Shown in pieces: positions 1-5,739 of a stretch of DNA of 6,830 nt. The stretch is from NCBI GenBank assembly GCA_023392225.1, contig JAEVZM010000632.1, positions 1 through 6,830 on the forward strand, in the 5' to 3' direction. This DNA is from Pseudomonadota bacterium. GTDB taxonomy: Bacteria; Pseudomonadota; Alphaproteobacteria; Rhizobiales; Kaistiaceae. A model generated the notes under the pieces. It saw only the letters and a list, made by a program, of their open reading frames with translations. It was not told the DNA's origin and made no database searches. Numbering within the stretch: the stretch's first letter is position 1; every line of letters starts with the position of its first letter. The position numbers were made by a program, and so were the translations under genes.

Positions 1-197
1 CGGTCGGCCAGATGGCGGCCTACTGCCTCGGCGAGGCGGCGGGTTATTTCCGCGGCAAGCCGGGGGTGCTCCGTACCAATCCGCCTTTCGCCAACGGCCG
101 GGGCCATACGGTGATCGGCTGGTTCGAGAAGCAGCCGGCCCGCGGCTTCCGCTGCACCTTCCGGAAGAACGGGACCTTCGAGGGCATCTTCGAGTAG
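1..197 (+). CDS. Hypothetical protein, C-terminal fragment (5' end outside window)
   Basis: The frame is open from the left edge (reads VGQ before the first ATG at 12) and stops with TAG at 195-197, so about 64 C-terminal residues are visible. I do not recognise a named family. The fragment has one Cys early (AYCLGEAAGYF), a Pro/Arg-rich middle, and ends FRCTFRKNGTFEGIFE, alternating Cys/Phe/basic residues that look like a terminal beta-hairpin. This layout resembles small, often exported, alphaproteobacterial proteins whose last strand reads 'F-x-C-x-F-x-x-x-G-x-F'; that is a weak resemblance. The ATG at 12 has no visible Shine-Dalgarno sequence (only 11 bases precede it), so the true start is probably outside the window. 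A GC-rich hairpin follows the stop by 14 nt. Confidence 0.55.
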   Translation, partial: VGQMAAYCLGEAAGYFRGKPGVLRTNPPFANGRGHTVIGWFEKQPARGFRCTFRKNGTFEGIFE

Positions 198-211
198 CGA
201 CGCGTCGGCGG

Positions 212-239
212 GGCAGGGCGCGCGATCGGGCGCCCTGCC
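212..239 (+). terminator. Possible terminator hairpin after the first gene
   Basis: GGCAGGGCGC (212-221) and GCGCCCTGCC (230-239) are perfect inverted repeats: a 10-bp stem with an 8-nt loop, 14 nt after the TAG. No T-run follows it, so a classical intrinsic terminator is not proven, but the position fits transcription end. T-poor hairpins are common in GC-rich genomes. Confidence 0.5.
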
Positions 240-359
240 GGTCACCCGACGATGAAGTGATCCTCGAAGTGCCGGTCCTAGTCTGCCCACCTGGACCCGG
301 CCGTCGCCGATCGCGCGCCGCGGCCATTCCGGGCCGCGCCTGGGGCGCGAGGATTTGCG

Positions 360-375
360 GGGAGCCCTGGCTCCC
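360..375 (+). other. Small hairpin in the leader of the amidohydrolase gene
   Basis: GGGAGC (360-365) and GCTCCC (370-375) pair around a CCTG loop, about 36 nt before the ATG at 412. It may be a leader structure or chance in GC-rich DNA. The rest of the 198-411 gap shows no convincing -10/-35 pair and no further gene. Confidence 0.2.
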
Positions 376-411
376 GGTTGAACGGGCATTGCGGCGAGGA
401 GTGGCGGGACG

Positions 412-1422
412 ATGAGACGGATTGCGGTCGAAGAGGCCTTCGTGACTGCCGACATCATGGCCCAGTGGCAGGTCGTCCTTTCGGGGCGCGATGTCGAGCC
501 CGGCTTCGCCAAGATGGGCGAGACCATCCTGGCGCAGACGCCGGCTAACAAGCCGCTGGACGATCGCCTGCTCGATATAGGCGCTGGCCGTATCGCCCAC
601 ATGGATTCGATCGGCATCGACATGCAGGTGCTGTCGTTGACGTCGCCGGGTGTCCAGGTCTTCGACGCTCAGCTTGCAACGCGGCTCGCGGCATCGGCGA
701 ACGACGCGCTCGCCGATGCAGTGAAATCACACCCGACGCGGTTCGCGGGCCTTGCGGCTGTCGCGCCGCAGGACCCGGCGGCGGCGGCACGTGAGATTGA
801 GCGGGCTGCGCAGAGGCTTGGCCTCTGCGGCGTTATCATCAACTCCCATACCAAGGGCGAGTATCTCGATTCCGCCAAGTATCGGCCCATCTTCGAAGCC
901 GCCGAGGCGCTCGACATGCCGATCTACATCCACCCGCGCGAACCCGCCCCGTCGATGGTCACCCCATATCTGGACTACGGTCTCTATTTCGCCGGCTGGG
1001 GTTTCGCCGCCGAGACCGGGCTGCATGCCATGCGACTCATCATGTCGGGGGCCCTGGACCGCCATCCGAAGCTCAAGATCATCCTCGGTCACATGGGGGA
1101 GGGCTTGCCGTTCTGGCTTCAGCGCATCGACAACCGGTATCTGCTCGAAGTGAAGATCGGCGCGGTCAAGGAACTTCCCCGGCTGCCGAGCCAGTACTTC
1201 CTGGACAATTTCGTCATCACCACATCGGGTGTCACGTCGATGCCGGCGCTGAGGCTGTGCCTCGATGTGCTTGGGGGCGAGCGAATCCTGTTCGCTGCGG
1301 ACTATCCCTACGAAGACGACGCTGAAGCTGTGCGATTCATGGACGGCGCAGCCGTGACGGTGGAGCAACGCCGGCAAATCTATGAGACGAATGCCCAGCG
1401 GATCTTCAGGCTGAACGCATAG
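412..1422 (+). CDS. Amidohydrolase-2 family metal-dependent hydrolase/decarboxylase (2,3-dihydroxybenzoate / gamma-resorcylate decarboxylase-like)
   Basis: This 336-residue protein looks like a full-length member of the amidohydrolase-related family (PF04909), a TIM-barrel fold. The pattern follows the aromatic-acid decarboxylases of the family rather than classical hydrolases. The first strand reads RIAVEEAF, with E7 in place of the usual HxH. MDSIGIDMQVLSLTSPGVQ (64-82) matches the decarboxylase signature. IHPRE carries H174 (metal ligand), GHMGE carries H227 (catalytic His), ITTSG lies at 269-273, and AADYPYE carries D297 (metal ligand). Relatives remove a ring carboxylate without redox change, using a divalent metal; the substrate here is unknown. 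No signal peptide is visible, so it should be cytosolic. GAGGAG at 396-401 lies 10 nt before the ATG, a slightly long spacing. The gene stands alone, with no aromatic-catabolism neighbours in view. Family call is firm, decarboxylase chemistry likely, exact substrate open. Confidence 0.9.
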   Translation: MRRIAVEEAFVTADIMAQWQVVLSGRDVEPGFAKMGETILAQTPANKPLDDRLLDIGAGRIAHMDSIGIDMQVLSLTSPGVQVFDAQLATRLAASANDALADAVKSHPTRFAGLAAVAPQDPAAAAREIERAAQRLGLCGVIINSHTKGEYLDSAKYRPIFEAAEALDMPIYIHPREPAPSMVTPYLDYGLYFAGWGFAAETGLHAMRLIMSGALDRHPKLKIILGHMGEGLPFWLQRIDNRYLLEVKIGAVKELPRLPSQYFLDNFVITTSGVTSMPALRLCLDVLGGERILFAADYPYEDDAEAVRFMDGAAVTVEQRRQIYETNAQRIFRLNA

Positions 1423-1431
1423 CTCGAAGGC

Positions 1432-1455
1432 GGCGCGACGGACAGCCGTCGCGCC
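1432..1455. terminator. Hairpin between convergent genes, probable bidirectional terminator
   Basis: GGCGCGACGG (1432-1441) pairs perfectly with CCGTCGCGCC (1446-1455) around the tetraloop ACAG. It begins 9 nt after the amidohydrolase stop and lies 21 nt beyond the ilvC stop on the other strand. No U-tract exists on either side, but the stability and location argue for a shared transcription end. Confidence 0.65.
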
Positions 1456-1476
1456 AGAAGTCCTCCGGGCAAGCCC

Positions 1477-2496
<1,020 letters not shown>

Positions 2497-2533
2497 GTCA
2501 TTTCCTTCTTGTGTTTCCCCAAGGGCGGTGGCG

Positions 2534-2551
2534 GCGGGAACCGCGGGAACC
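2534..2551. repeat. Tandem 9-mer in the ilvC leader region
   Basis: GCGGGAACC occurs twice in immediate succession (2534-2542, 2543-2551), 38-55 nt upstream of the ilvC ATG. On the ilvC strand it reads GGTTCCCGC twice. It could be a regulator half-site pair or a replication-slippage duplication. I see no convincing ilvC promoter hexamers in the 2497-2613 gap and no leader peptide rich in branched-chain codons, so attenuation is not supported. Confidence 0.35.
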
Positions 2552-2613
2552 CGTCAAATCCGCGGCGTTTCTAGCGGGACGGCGCGGCCTGCGCAATGTG
2601 CGATGCAGTGGGG

Positions 2614-2952
2614 TCAGGGTTGGAGAAGTGCGGTGAGCCTGGTGACCACGTCCTCGAGAACGTGTTCGGGCACCGTCTCGATGTGCCGGAAGACGCGGGC
2701 GGCACGGTCGATGCTGCGAATCTGGTCGACCAACACGCAGCCAACTGTCTTGGTCGAGGGCGGGAGAAGGACCTCGAAGGGCCAGCTGCGGATGACGCTG
2801 GTGATCGGACAGACGAGTACCCGCGTGGAGATCTCGTTGTAGCGGAGCGGTGTAACGACGAGGGCTGGCCGGCGGCCGCTCTGCTCGGTGCCGAGGGTCG
2901 GGCTCAGCTCCGCCCAGACAATGTCACCCCCGCTCGGAACGCGCCCGGCCAC
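2614..2952 (-). CDS. mazF: MazF/PemK-type endoribonuclease toxin
   Basis: The 112-residue protein aligns throughout with E. coli MazF (about 111 residues), a sequence-specific ribosome-independent mRNA interferase that arrests translation. Visible features: GDIVWAELSPT (9-19), first strands of the SH3-like barrel; EQSGRRPALVV (23-33), where R28 matches catalytic Arg29 of MazF; CPITS (48-52), where T51 matches Thr52; WPFEVLLP (57-64); and VLVDQIRSID (73-82). All catalytic positions are kept, so it looks active; the cleavage motif cannot be predicted from sequence. The start is GTG at 2952, with GAGGA (TCCTC at 2961-2965) 8 nt upstream, inside the end of mazE. The genes overlap by 29 nt, indicating translational coupling with the antitoxin first. 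ilvC follows on the same strand after 117 nt. Confidence 0.93.
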   Translation of the reverse strand: MAGRVPSGGDIVWAELSPTLGTEQSGRRPALVVTPLRYNEISTRVLVCPITSVIRSWPFEVLLPPSTKTVGCVLVDQIRSIDRAARVFRHIETVPEHVLEDVVTRLTALLQP

Positions 2953-3256
2953 TCAGGATGTCCTCAAGAGTGATCTCGCCGCGCGAATACTCATCCTCGG
3001 GCAGAATCTCCGCGCCGACAGGCGGTCCCCAATCCACCAGCGGCGGCCGGTCCTCGGGCGGAATCCGCTCCATCTCCGCGACGAGCTCCTCGAGCGTGTA
3101 GCGGGGCGCCTTCACGGCAGGGCGAATGGCGACCTCGCGGCCGTTGACGACGACGATCTCCACGGCCTGGCCCTCGCGGAGGCCGGCCCGCTCCAGCACG
3201 TCGCGCGGGATGCGCACCGCGGCGCTGTTGCCCCAGCGGCCGATCTTGCCTGCCAT
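2924..3256 (-). CDS. mazE: MazE-type antitoxin (AbrB/SpoVT fold) with C-terminal extension
   Basis: The antitoxin of the pair: it neutralises the MazF-like toxin and, by family precedent, represses its own operon. Residues 1-47 form the swapped-hairpin AbrB DNA-binding domain; KIGRWGNSAAVRIPRDVL is the typical MazE start (compare KRWGNSPAVRIP in E. coli). A flexible tail follows with YTLEELVAEM (53-62) and VDWGPPVGAEI (74-84), the counterpart of IDWGEPKDKEVW, the E. coli segment that occupies the toxin groove. E. coli MazE (82 aa) ends there, but this protein continues about 26 residues (EYSRGEITLEDILSG...) to 110. The start is well supported: GGAGGA (TCCTCC at 3265-3270) lies 8 nt before the ATG. 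The last 9 residues are encoded in the overlap with mazF. Confidence 0.93.
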   Translation of the reverse strand: MAGKIGRWGNSAAVRIPRDVLERAGLREGQAVEIVVVNGREVAIRPAVKAPRYTLEELVAEMERIPPEDRPPLVDWGPPVGAEILPEDEYSRGEITLEDILSGRARSERG

Positions 3257-3277
3257 GGTCCCGGTCCTCCGTCGGTG

Positions 3278-3296
3278 GGATATCCAATGTATATCC
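3278..3296. promoter_or_regulatory. Inverted repeat in the mazEF promoter, candidate autoregulatory operator
   Basis: GGATAT (3278-3283) and ATATCC (3291-3296) are inverted repeats separated by 7 nt; the left arm is itself part of the perfect palindrome GGATATCC. The site is 21-40 nt upstream of the mazE ATG and overlaps the predicted -10 box. MazE-type proteins bind AT-containing palindromes at their own promoters, so this is the natural operator candidate; binding itself is inferred. Confidence 0.55.
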
Positions 3297-3314
3297 GGGG
3301 CCGATGCACGACAA
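3286..3314 (-). promoter_or_regulatory. Predicted promoter of the mazEF operon
   Basis: On the minus strand, TTGTCG (3309-3314) and TACATT (3286-3291) are separated by 17 bp, each matching 4 of 6 sigma-70 consensus positions. The -35 box touches the stop region of the upstream DUF2461 gene, so read-through from that gene is also possible. Confidence 0.4.
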
Positions 3315-3316
3315 CC

Positions 3317-4009
3317 TCAGTCGACCGCCTGCCAGCCGAAATCGAGGAGAGGGCGGGCGCGGGTCGCAAAGTCGACGATCGCATCGGCGAGGCCGGGCGT
3401 GCCGATGAGTTCGGCGGGCAGGTCGCGCTGCACGACCAGCGACTTCATCCGCACCATGGCGTCGAGCGGCCCGTCCTTCAGGGCCTCGTAGCCGCGCGGA
3501 ATCCGGGTGAGCTGATCGAAGTCGCGGAGCGGCAGGTCGCTCTTCTCGAGCTTCGTGAGAAGCGCCTTCGCCTTCTGCGGATGGGCGAGCATCGCCTTCC
3601 GGAACGCGGCCAGCGCCGCCGCCTCGGGCCGGTAGAAGCCGGCGGCGGCGAAGCAGCCGGTCGGGTCGATGTGGATATAGAGGAGGCCCGGGTCCTTCTT
3701 GTCGCCGGACCGGGTCAGCACGGCCCCGGCATGGGTCTTGTACGGGCTCTTGTCCTTGGAGAAGCGGACGTCGCGGTTGAGCCGGAAGATCGCGCGCTTG
3801 CCGTCGCCGCGGAGCGGCACCTTCCGCGTCTGGAACGCGGCGGTGAGGTCGTCGACCAGCGCCACCATCGACGCGAGCACGTTTCTCTCATAGAGGGCGC
3901 GGTTCTCGTCGAACCAGGCCTTGGACTGGTGGAACTTGAGCGCCTCGAAGAAGGGAAGGGCCTTCGGGCCAAACCCCGTGAACGTGGCGGTGGTCTCTGC
4001 AGCACCCAT
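3317..4009 (-). CDS. DUF2461 / TIGR02453 family protein, function unknown
   Basis: The 230-residue protein has the usual length and all hallmarks of the DUF2461 family (PF09365), found widely in bacteria and in some fungi, without an established biochemical role. Signatures: FGPKALPFFEALKFHQSKAW (13-32) with NRALYE following; the central block FRLNRDVRFSKDKSPYKTH (75-93), rich in Arg/Lys/Asp; YIHIDPTGCFAAAGFYRPE (111-129); and a C-terminal helical part with LTRIPRGYE (167-175). No signal peptide or membrane segment is visible, so it is likely cytosolic. AAGGG (CCCTT at 4017-4021) lies 7 nt before the ATG. It is divergent from the tetR-like gene, and two palindromes between them suggest shared control. 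mazE follows 60 nt downstream on the same strand. Confidence 0.9.
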   Translation of the reverse strand: MGAAETTATFTGFGPKALPFFEALKFHQSKAWFDENRALYERNVLASMVALVDDLTAAFQTRKVPLRGDGKRAIFRLNRDVRFSKDKSPYKTHAGAVLTRSGDKKDPGLLYIHIDPTGCFAAAGFYRPEAAALAAFRKAMLAHPQKAKALLTKLEKSDLPLRDFDQLTRIPRGYEALKDGPLDAMVRMKSLVVQRDLPAELIGTPGLADAIVDFATRARPLLDFGWQAVD

Positions 4010-4019
4010 GTCGGCACCC

Positions 4020-4049
4020 TTGACTGCTCTAGGTCAATTGTCCTAGAAA
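4020..4049 (+). promoter_or_regulatory. Predicted promoter of the tetR-yciI unit
   Basis: TTGACT (4020-4025, 5/6 consensus) and TAGAAA (4044-4049, 4/6) are separated by 18 bp. Operator 1 fills the spacer and reaches the -10 box, and operator 2 covers the expected transcription start, so a repressor bound at either would block initiation. The -35 box partly overlaps the Shine-Dalgarno region of the divergent DUF2461 gene. Confidence 0.5.
4029..4046. promoter_or_regulatory. Operator candidate 1 for the TetR-family regulator
   Basis: CTAGGTCAATTGTCCTAG is an 18-bp near-palindrome: the halves CTAGG / CCTAG and the core CAATTG are perfect, and the only non-complementary pair is the T at position 6 against the T at position 13. 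It is the left member of a pair; its length and symmetry suit a TetR dimer. Confidence 0.75.
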
Positions 4050-4054
4050 CAGTC

Positions 4055-4072
4055 CTAGGACAGTCGACCTAG
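4055..4072. promoter_or_regulatory. Operator candidate 2 for the TetR-family regulator
   Basis: CTAGGACAGTCGACCTAG shares the outer arms CTAGG / CCTAG and the central C/G of site 1 and is again near-palindromic. It begins exactly 26 bp after site 1. GTCCTAGGAC (4052-4061) is an additional perfect palindrome overlapping its left arm. It lies over the predicted start of tetR transcription and upstream of DUF2461. Confidence 0.75.
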
Positions 4073-4118
4073 AAGCTACGCCGCCTCGGCGAGTCGGGCA
4101 AATCGAAAGGCGGATGGG

Positions 4119-4694
4119 ATGGCTGCGGCGGAGACGCGCAACCTGATCGTGGAGACGGCGGACCGCCTGTTCTACGAGGCCGGGATCGAGGCGACGTCCT
4201 TCGCCGACATCGCGGGGGCGGTGGGCCTGTCGCGCGGCAATTTCTACTATCACTTCAAGACCAAGGACCAGATCCTCGACGCGGTGATCGACCGTCGCCT
4301 GGCGCGCACCCGCGACATGCTCGACGACTGGGAGCGGGACGGTGCGGAGCCGGAGGAGCGGATCCGCAGTTTCATCCGCATGCTGGTCGCCAACCGTGCC
4401 GCGATCATGGCGCATGGCTGTCCGGTCGGGACGCTCTGCGAGGAGCTGGCGAAGCTCGACCACGTCGCGCTCGGCCGGGCGCGGGCCTTGTTCGACCTCT
4501 TCCGCACCTGGCTCGCCCGCCAGTTCGTCGCACTCGGGCACGCCGAGACGACGGCAGACGGCCTCGCCATGCACCTTCTCGTGCAGAGCCAGGGGGTGGC
4601 GACACTGGCGAGCGCCTATCGCGACGAGGCCTTCATCCAGCGCGAGGTGGCCACCATGGAAACGTGGCTGGCCAACCTCAGCGTCGCTCATTGA
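4119..4694 (+). CDS. TetR/AcrR-family transcriptional repressor
   Basis: The 191-residue protein has the normal TetR length. Residues 5-50 form the N-terminal DNA-binding domain: ETRNLIVETADRLFYEAG is helix 1, TSFADIAGAVGLSRGNFYYHF (26-46) is the helix-turn-helix with the signature Tyr-Tyr-His-Phe, followed by KTKDQIL. The remainder is an all-helical ligand/dimer domain containing HGCPVGTLCEEL (99-110), with C101 and C107 close together; the HGCP-G-L-EL pattern recurs in a TetR subgroup, but the effector is unknown. AAGG (4107-4110) lies 8 nt before the ATG. Two matched palindromes immediately upstream make autoregulation and control of divergent DUF2461 very likely. A YciI-like gene begins 37 nt after the stop and is probably co-transcribed. 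Confidence 0.93.
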   Translation: MAAAETRNLIVETADRLFYEAGIEATSFADIAGAVGLSRGNFYYHFKTKDQILDAVIDRRLARTRDMLDDWERDGAEPEERIRSFIRMLVANRAAIMAHGCPVGTLCEELAKLDHVALGRARALFDLFRTWLARQFVALGHAETTADGLAMHLLVQSQGVATLASAYRDEAFIQREVATMETWLANLSVAH

Positions 4695-4719
4695 ATCAAT
4701 GGACCAATTTCCCCAGACC

Positions 4720-4723
4720 GGAG
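4720..4723 (+). promoter_or_regulatory. Ribosome binding site deciding the YciI-like start
   Basis: GGAG lies 8 nt before the ATG at 4732. The earlier in-frame ATG at 4699 has no Shine-Dalgarno sequence and would add only MDQFPQTGAFP, which is not part of the family fold, so 4732 is preferred. Confidence 0.65.
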
Positions 4724-4731
4724 CCTTCCCG

Positions 4732-5028
4732 ATGTTCTTCGTGACGCTGACCTTTGCCGCCAACCGGGCCGCCGCGCCCGACCTGATGGCGGGCCACAAG
4801 GCCTGGATCGATCAGGGCTTCGCTGACGGCGTGTTCCTGCTCACGGGTAGCCTCGCCGGGGGCGGCGGGGGCGCCGTCCTCGCCCACGGCACGTCGCGGG
4901 AGGGGCTCGAGGCGCGGCTGCAGCGCGATCCGTTCGTCGCCGAAGGCGTCGTCGAGGCAGCCGTGGTCGAAGTCGCGCCCGGGGCGACCGATGGGCGTCT
5001 CGCCTTCCTCAAGGGTCAGTCGGGATAG
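4732..5028 (+). CDS. YciI-like (YCII-related domain) small protein
   Basis: The 98-residue protein fits the YCII-related ferredoxin-like fold (alpha-beta barrel dimer, PF03795). MFFVTLTF is the first strand; GHKAWIDQGFADGVFLLTGSL (21-41) is the helix-strand segment with conserved His (H22) and the 'G-x-x-L-x-x-G' turn; DPFVAEGVVE (67-76) carries the usual Asp-Pro-Phe. Family members are presumed small enzymes, and one related family member is a muconolactone-type dehalogenase, but most have no known reaction. A run of five glycines (43-47) sits in the loop after the second strand. Co-orientation and a 37-nt gap suggest an operon with the TetR regulator. The last 13 nt overlap the end of the convergent caspase-like gene. 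Confidence 0.85.
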   Translation: MFFVTLTFAANRAAAPDLMAGHKAWIDQGFADGVFLLTGSLAGGGGGAVLAHGTSREGLEARLQRDPFVAEGVVEAAVVEVAPGATDGRLAFLKGQSG

Positions 5029-5684
5029 ACTTCGTGCTGGATGATGTTGCGGTAGCGGCCGTTGGGGAGGCGCACCACGATCGACAGTGACAGGCTCTCG
5101 ATCATCCCCGGCAGGGCCCGGTCCAGCCGGTCGACGGTGTTCCGGAGGCGGGTGATCTCGTCGCCATTGCCGCCGTTCCGGAAGAGCACGTCGAAGAAGT
5201 AGATGTCGAACAGCGACGAGCGCGTGTAGTCGATCTCGCGCGCGTAGCCCGCCGCCCAGAGCAGCCGGTTCCGCACCGTCTGCCCCCGGATCTTGGCCGG
5301 CCGGAGGACCTCGATCAGGTTGCGCGCGTCGCCGAACTTGCACGAGCCGAACATCACCCCCTTGAGCTGGCGGCGCTTGCGGTTGACCTCGCAGATCGTG
5401 TTGCGGAGGAAGGTCCGCGACAGGGCGGAGCCGTCGGGCGCCTCGATGCGGGTGAAGTCGCCATGGGCGGCGATGTAGAGATAGTCGACATCGCCGCTCG
5501 CGGTCATGAAGCGCACGGCCTCGCGGAACGAGGTGGCGCCGACGAAACGCTCATAGGTGAAGGCGTCGGGACGGTTCTTGAGCGCATAGGAGAGGAACTC
5601 GAACAGCGGCCGCACCGTATGGTGATGCTCGCCGAACCAGCGCGTCTCGATGACGCCGAGCCCCAAGTGACGCGTGACCGGCAT
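5016..5684 (-). CDS. Putative caspase-fold (CHAT/clan CD-like) single-domain protein
   Basis: I cannot place this 222-residue protein in a named family with certainty, but its layout resembles a caspase-fold peptidase core. VDYLYIAAHGDF (66-77) is a hydrophobic strand ending in His-Gly (H74). LKGVMFGSCKFGDARNLIEVL (108-128) is a second strand ending in Ser-Cys (C115), 41 residues later, like the His/Cys dyad of caspases and CHAT proteins. RLLWAAGYAREIDYTRSSLFD (140-160) resembles the post-dyad 'GY-x-x-x-(I/V)D-x-x-x-S' segment of small CHAT-like proteins. The C-terminal part (175-200) is probably helical, and the protein ends in a basic strand. No signal peptide, membrane segment or fused repeat/sensor domain is visible. 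I chose ATG 5684 over GTG 5717 because AAGGAG lies 8 nt upstream of it and nothing suitable precedes 5717. A role as a protease, or in stress or defence, is inference. Confidence 0.6.
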   Translation of the reverse strand: MPVTRHLGLGVIETRWFGEHHHTVRPLFEFLSYALKNRPDAFTYERFVGATSFREAVRFMTASGDVDYLYIAAHGDFTRIEAPDGSALSRTFLRNTICEVNRKRRQLKGVMFGSCKFGDARNLIEVLRPAKIRGQTVRNRLLWAAGYAREIDYTRSSLFDIYFFDVLFRNGGNGDEITRLRNTVDRLDRALPGMIESLSLSIVVRLPNGRYRNIIQHEVYPD

Positions 5685-5692
5685 CCGGACCT

Positions 5693-5698
5693 CTCCTT
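5693..5698 (-). promoter_or_regulatory. Ribosome binding site deciding the caspase-like start
   Basis: On the minus strand AAGGAG lies 8 nt before the ATG at 5684. The alternative GTG at 5717 would make a 233-residue form beginning MARSLREGEVR, whose extra 11 codons encode this very ribosome binding site. Confidence 0.7.
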
Positions 5699-5739
5699 CG
5701 CGGAGCGATCTTGCCACGGAAAAGCTGTCGCGGCAGCAG

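Noticed and set aside
727..1377. 216-codon minus-strand frame opposite the amidohydrolase
   Set aside because: No domain pattern; the plus-strand enzyme carries all active-site motifs.
2497..2613. Attenuator or leader peptide controlling ilvC
   Set aside because: No short frame rich in Leu/Ile/Val codons and no terminator/antiterminator pair could be found in the gap.
2888..4072. Long open frame of 394 codons on the plus strand
   Set aside because: It runs antisense through mazE, DUF2461 and both operators; its translation is Arg/Glu/Leu-rich without recognisable motifs, typical of a GC-rich shadow frame.
4699..4731. Upstream ATG for the YciI-like gene
   Set aside because: No ribosome binding site precedes it and the added 11 residues precede the first family strand; the ATG at 4732 has GGAG 8 nt upstream.
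4029..4799. 256-codon minus-strand frame opposite tetR
   Set aside because: It crosses both operator palindromes and reads without motif; the TetR helix-turn-helix on the plus strand is clear.
4852..4875. G-rich run in the YciI-like gene as a possible frameshift or G-quadruplex site
   Set aside because: The frame is intact through the run and the downstream DPF motif is in register; G-runs are expected for a polyglycine loop in GC-rich DNA.
5685..5717. GTG start at 5717 for the caspase-like gene
   Set aside because: No Shine-Dalgarno sequence upstream; the extra codons contain the AAGGAG that serves the ATG at 5684.
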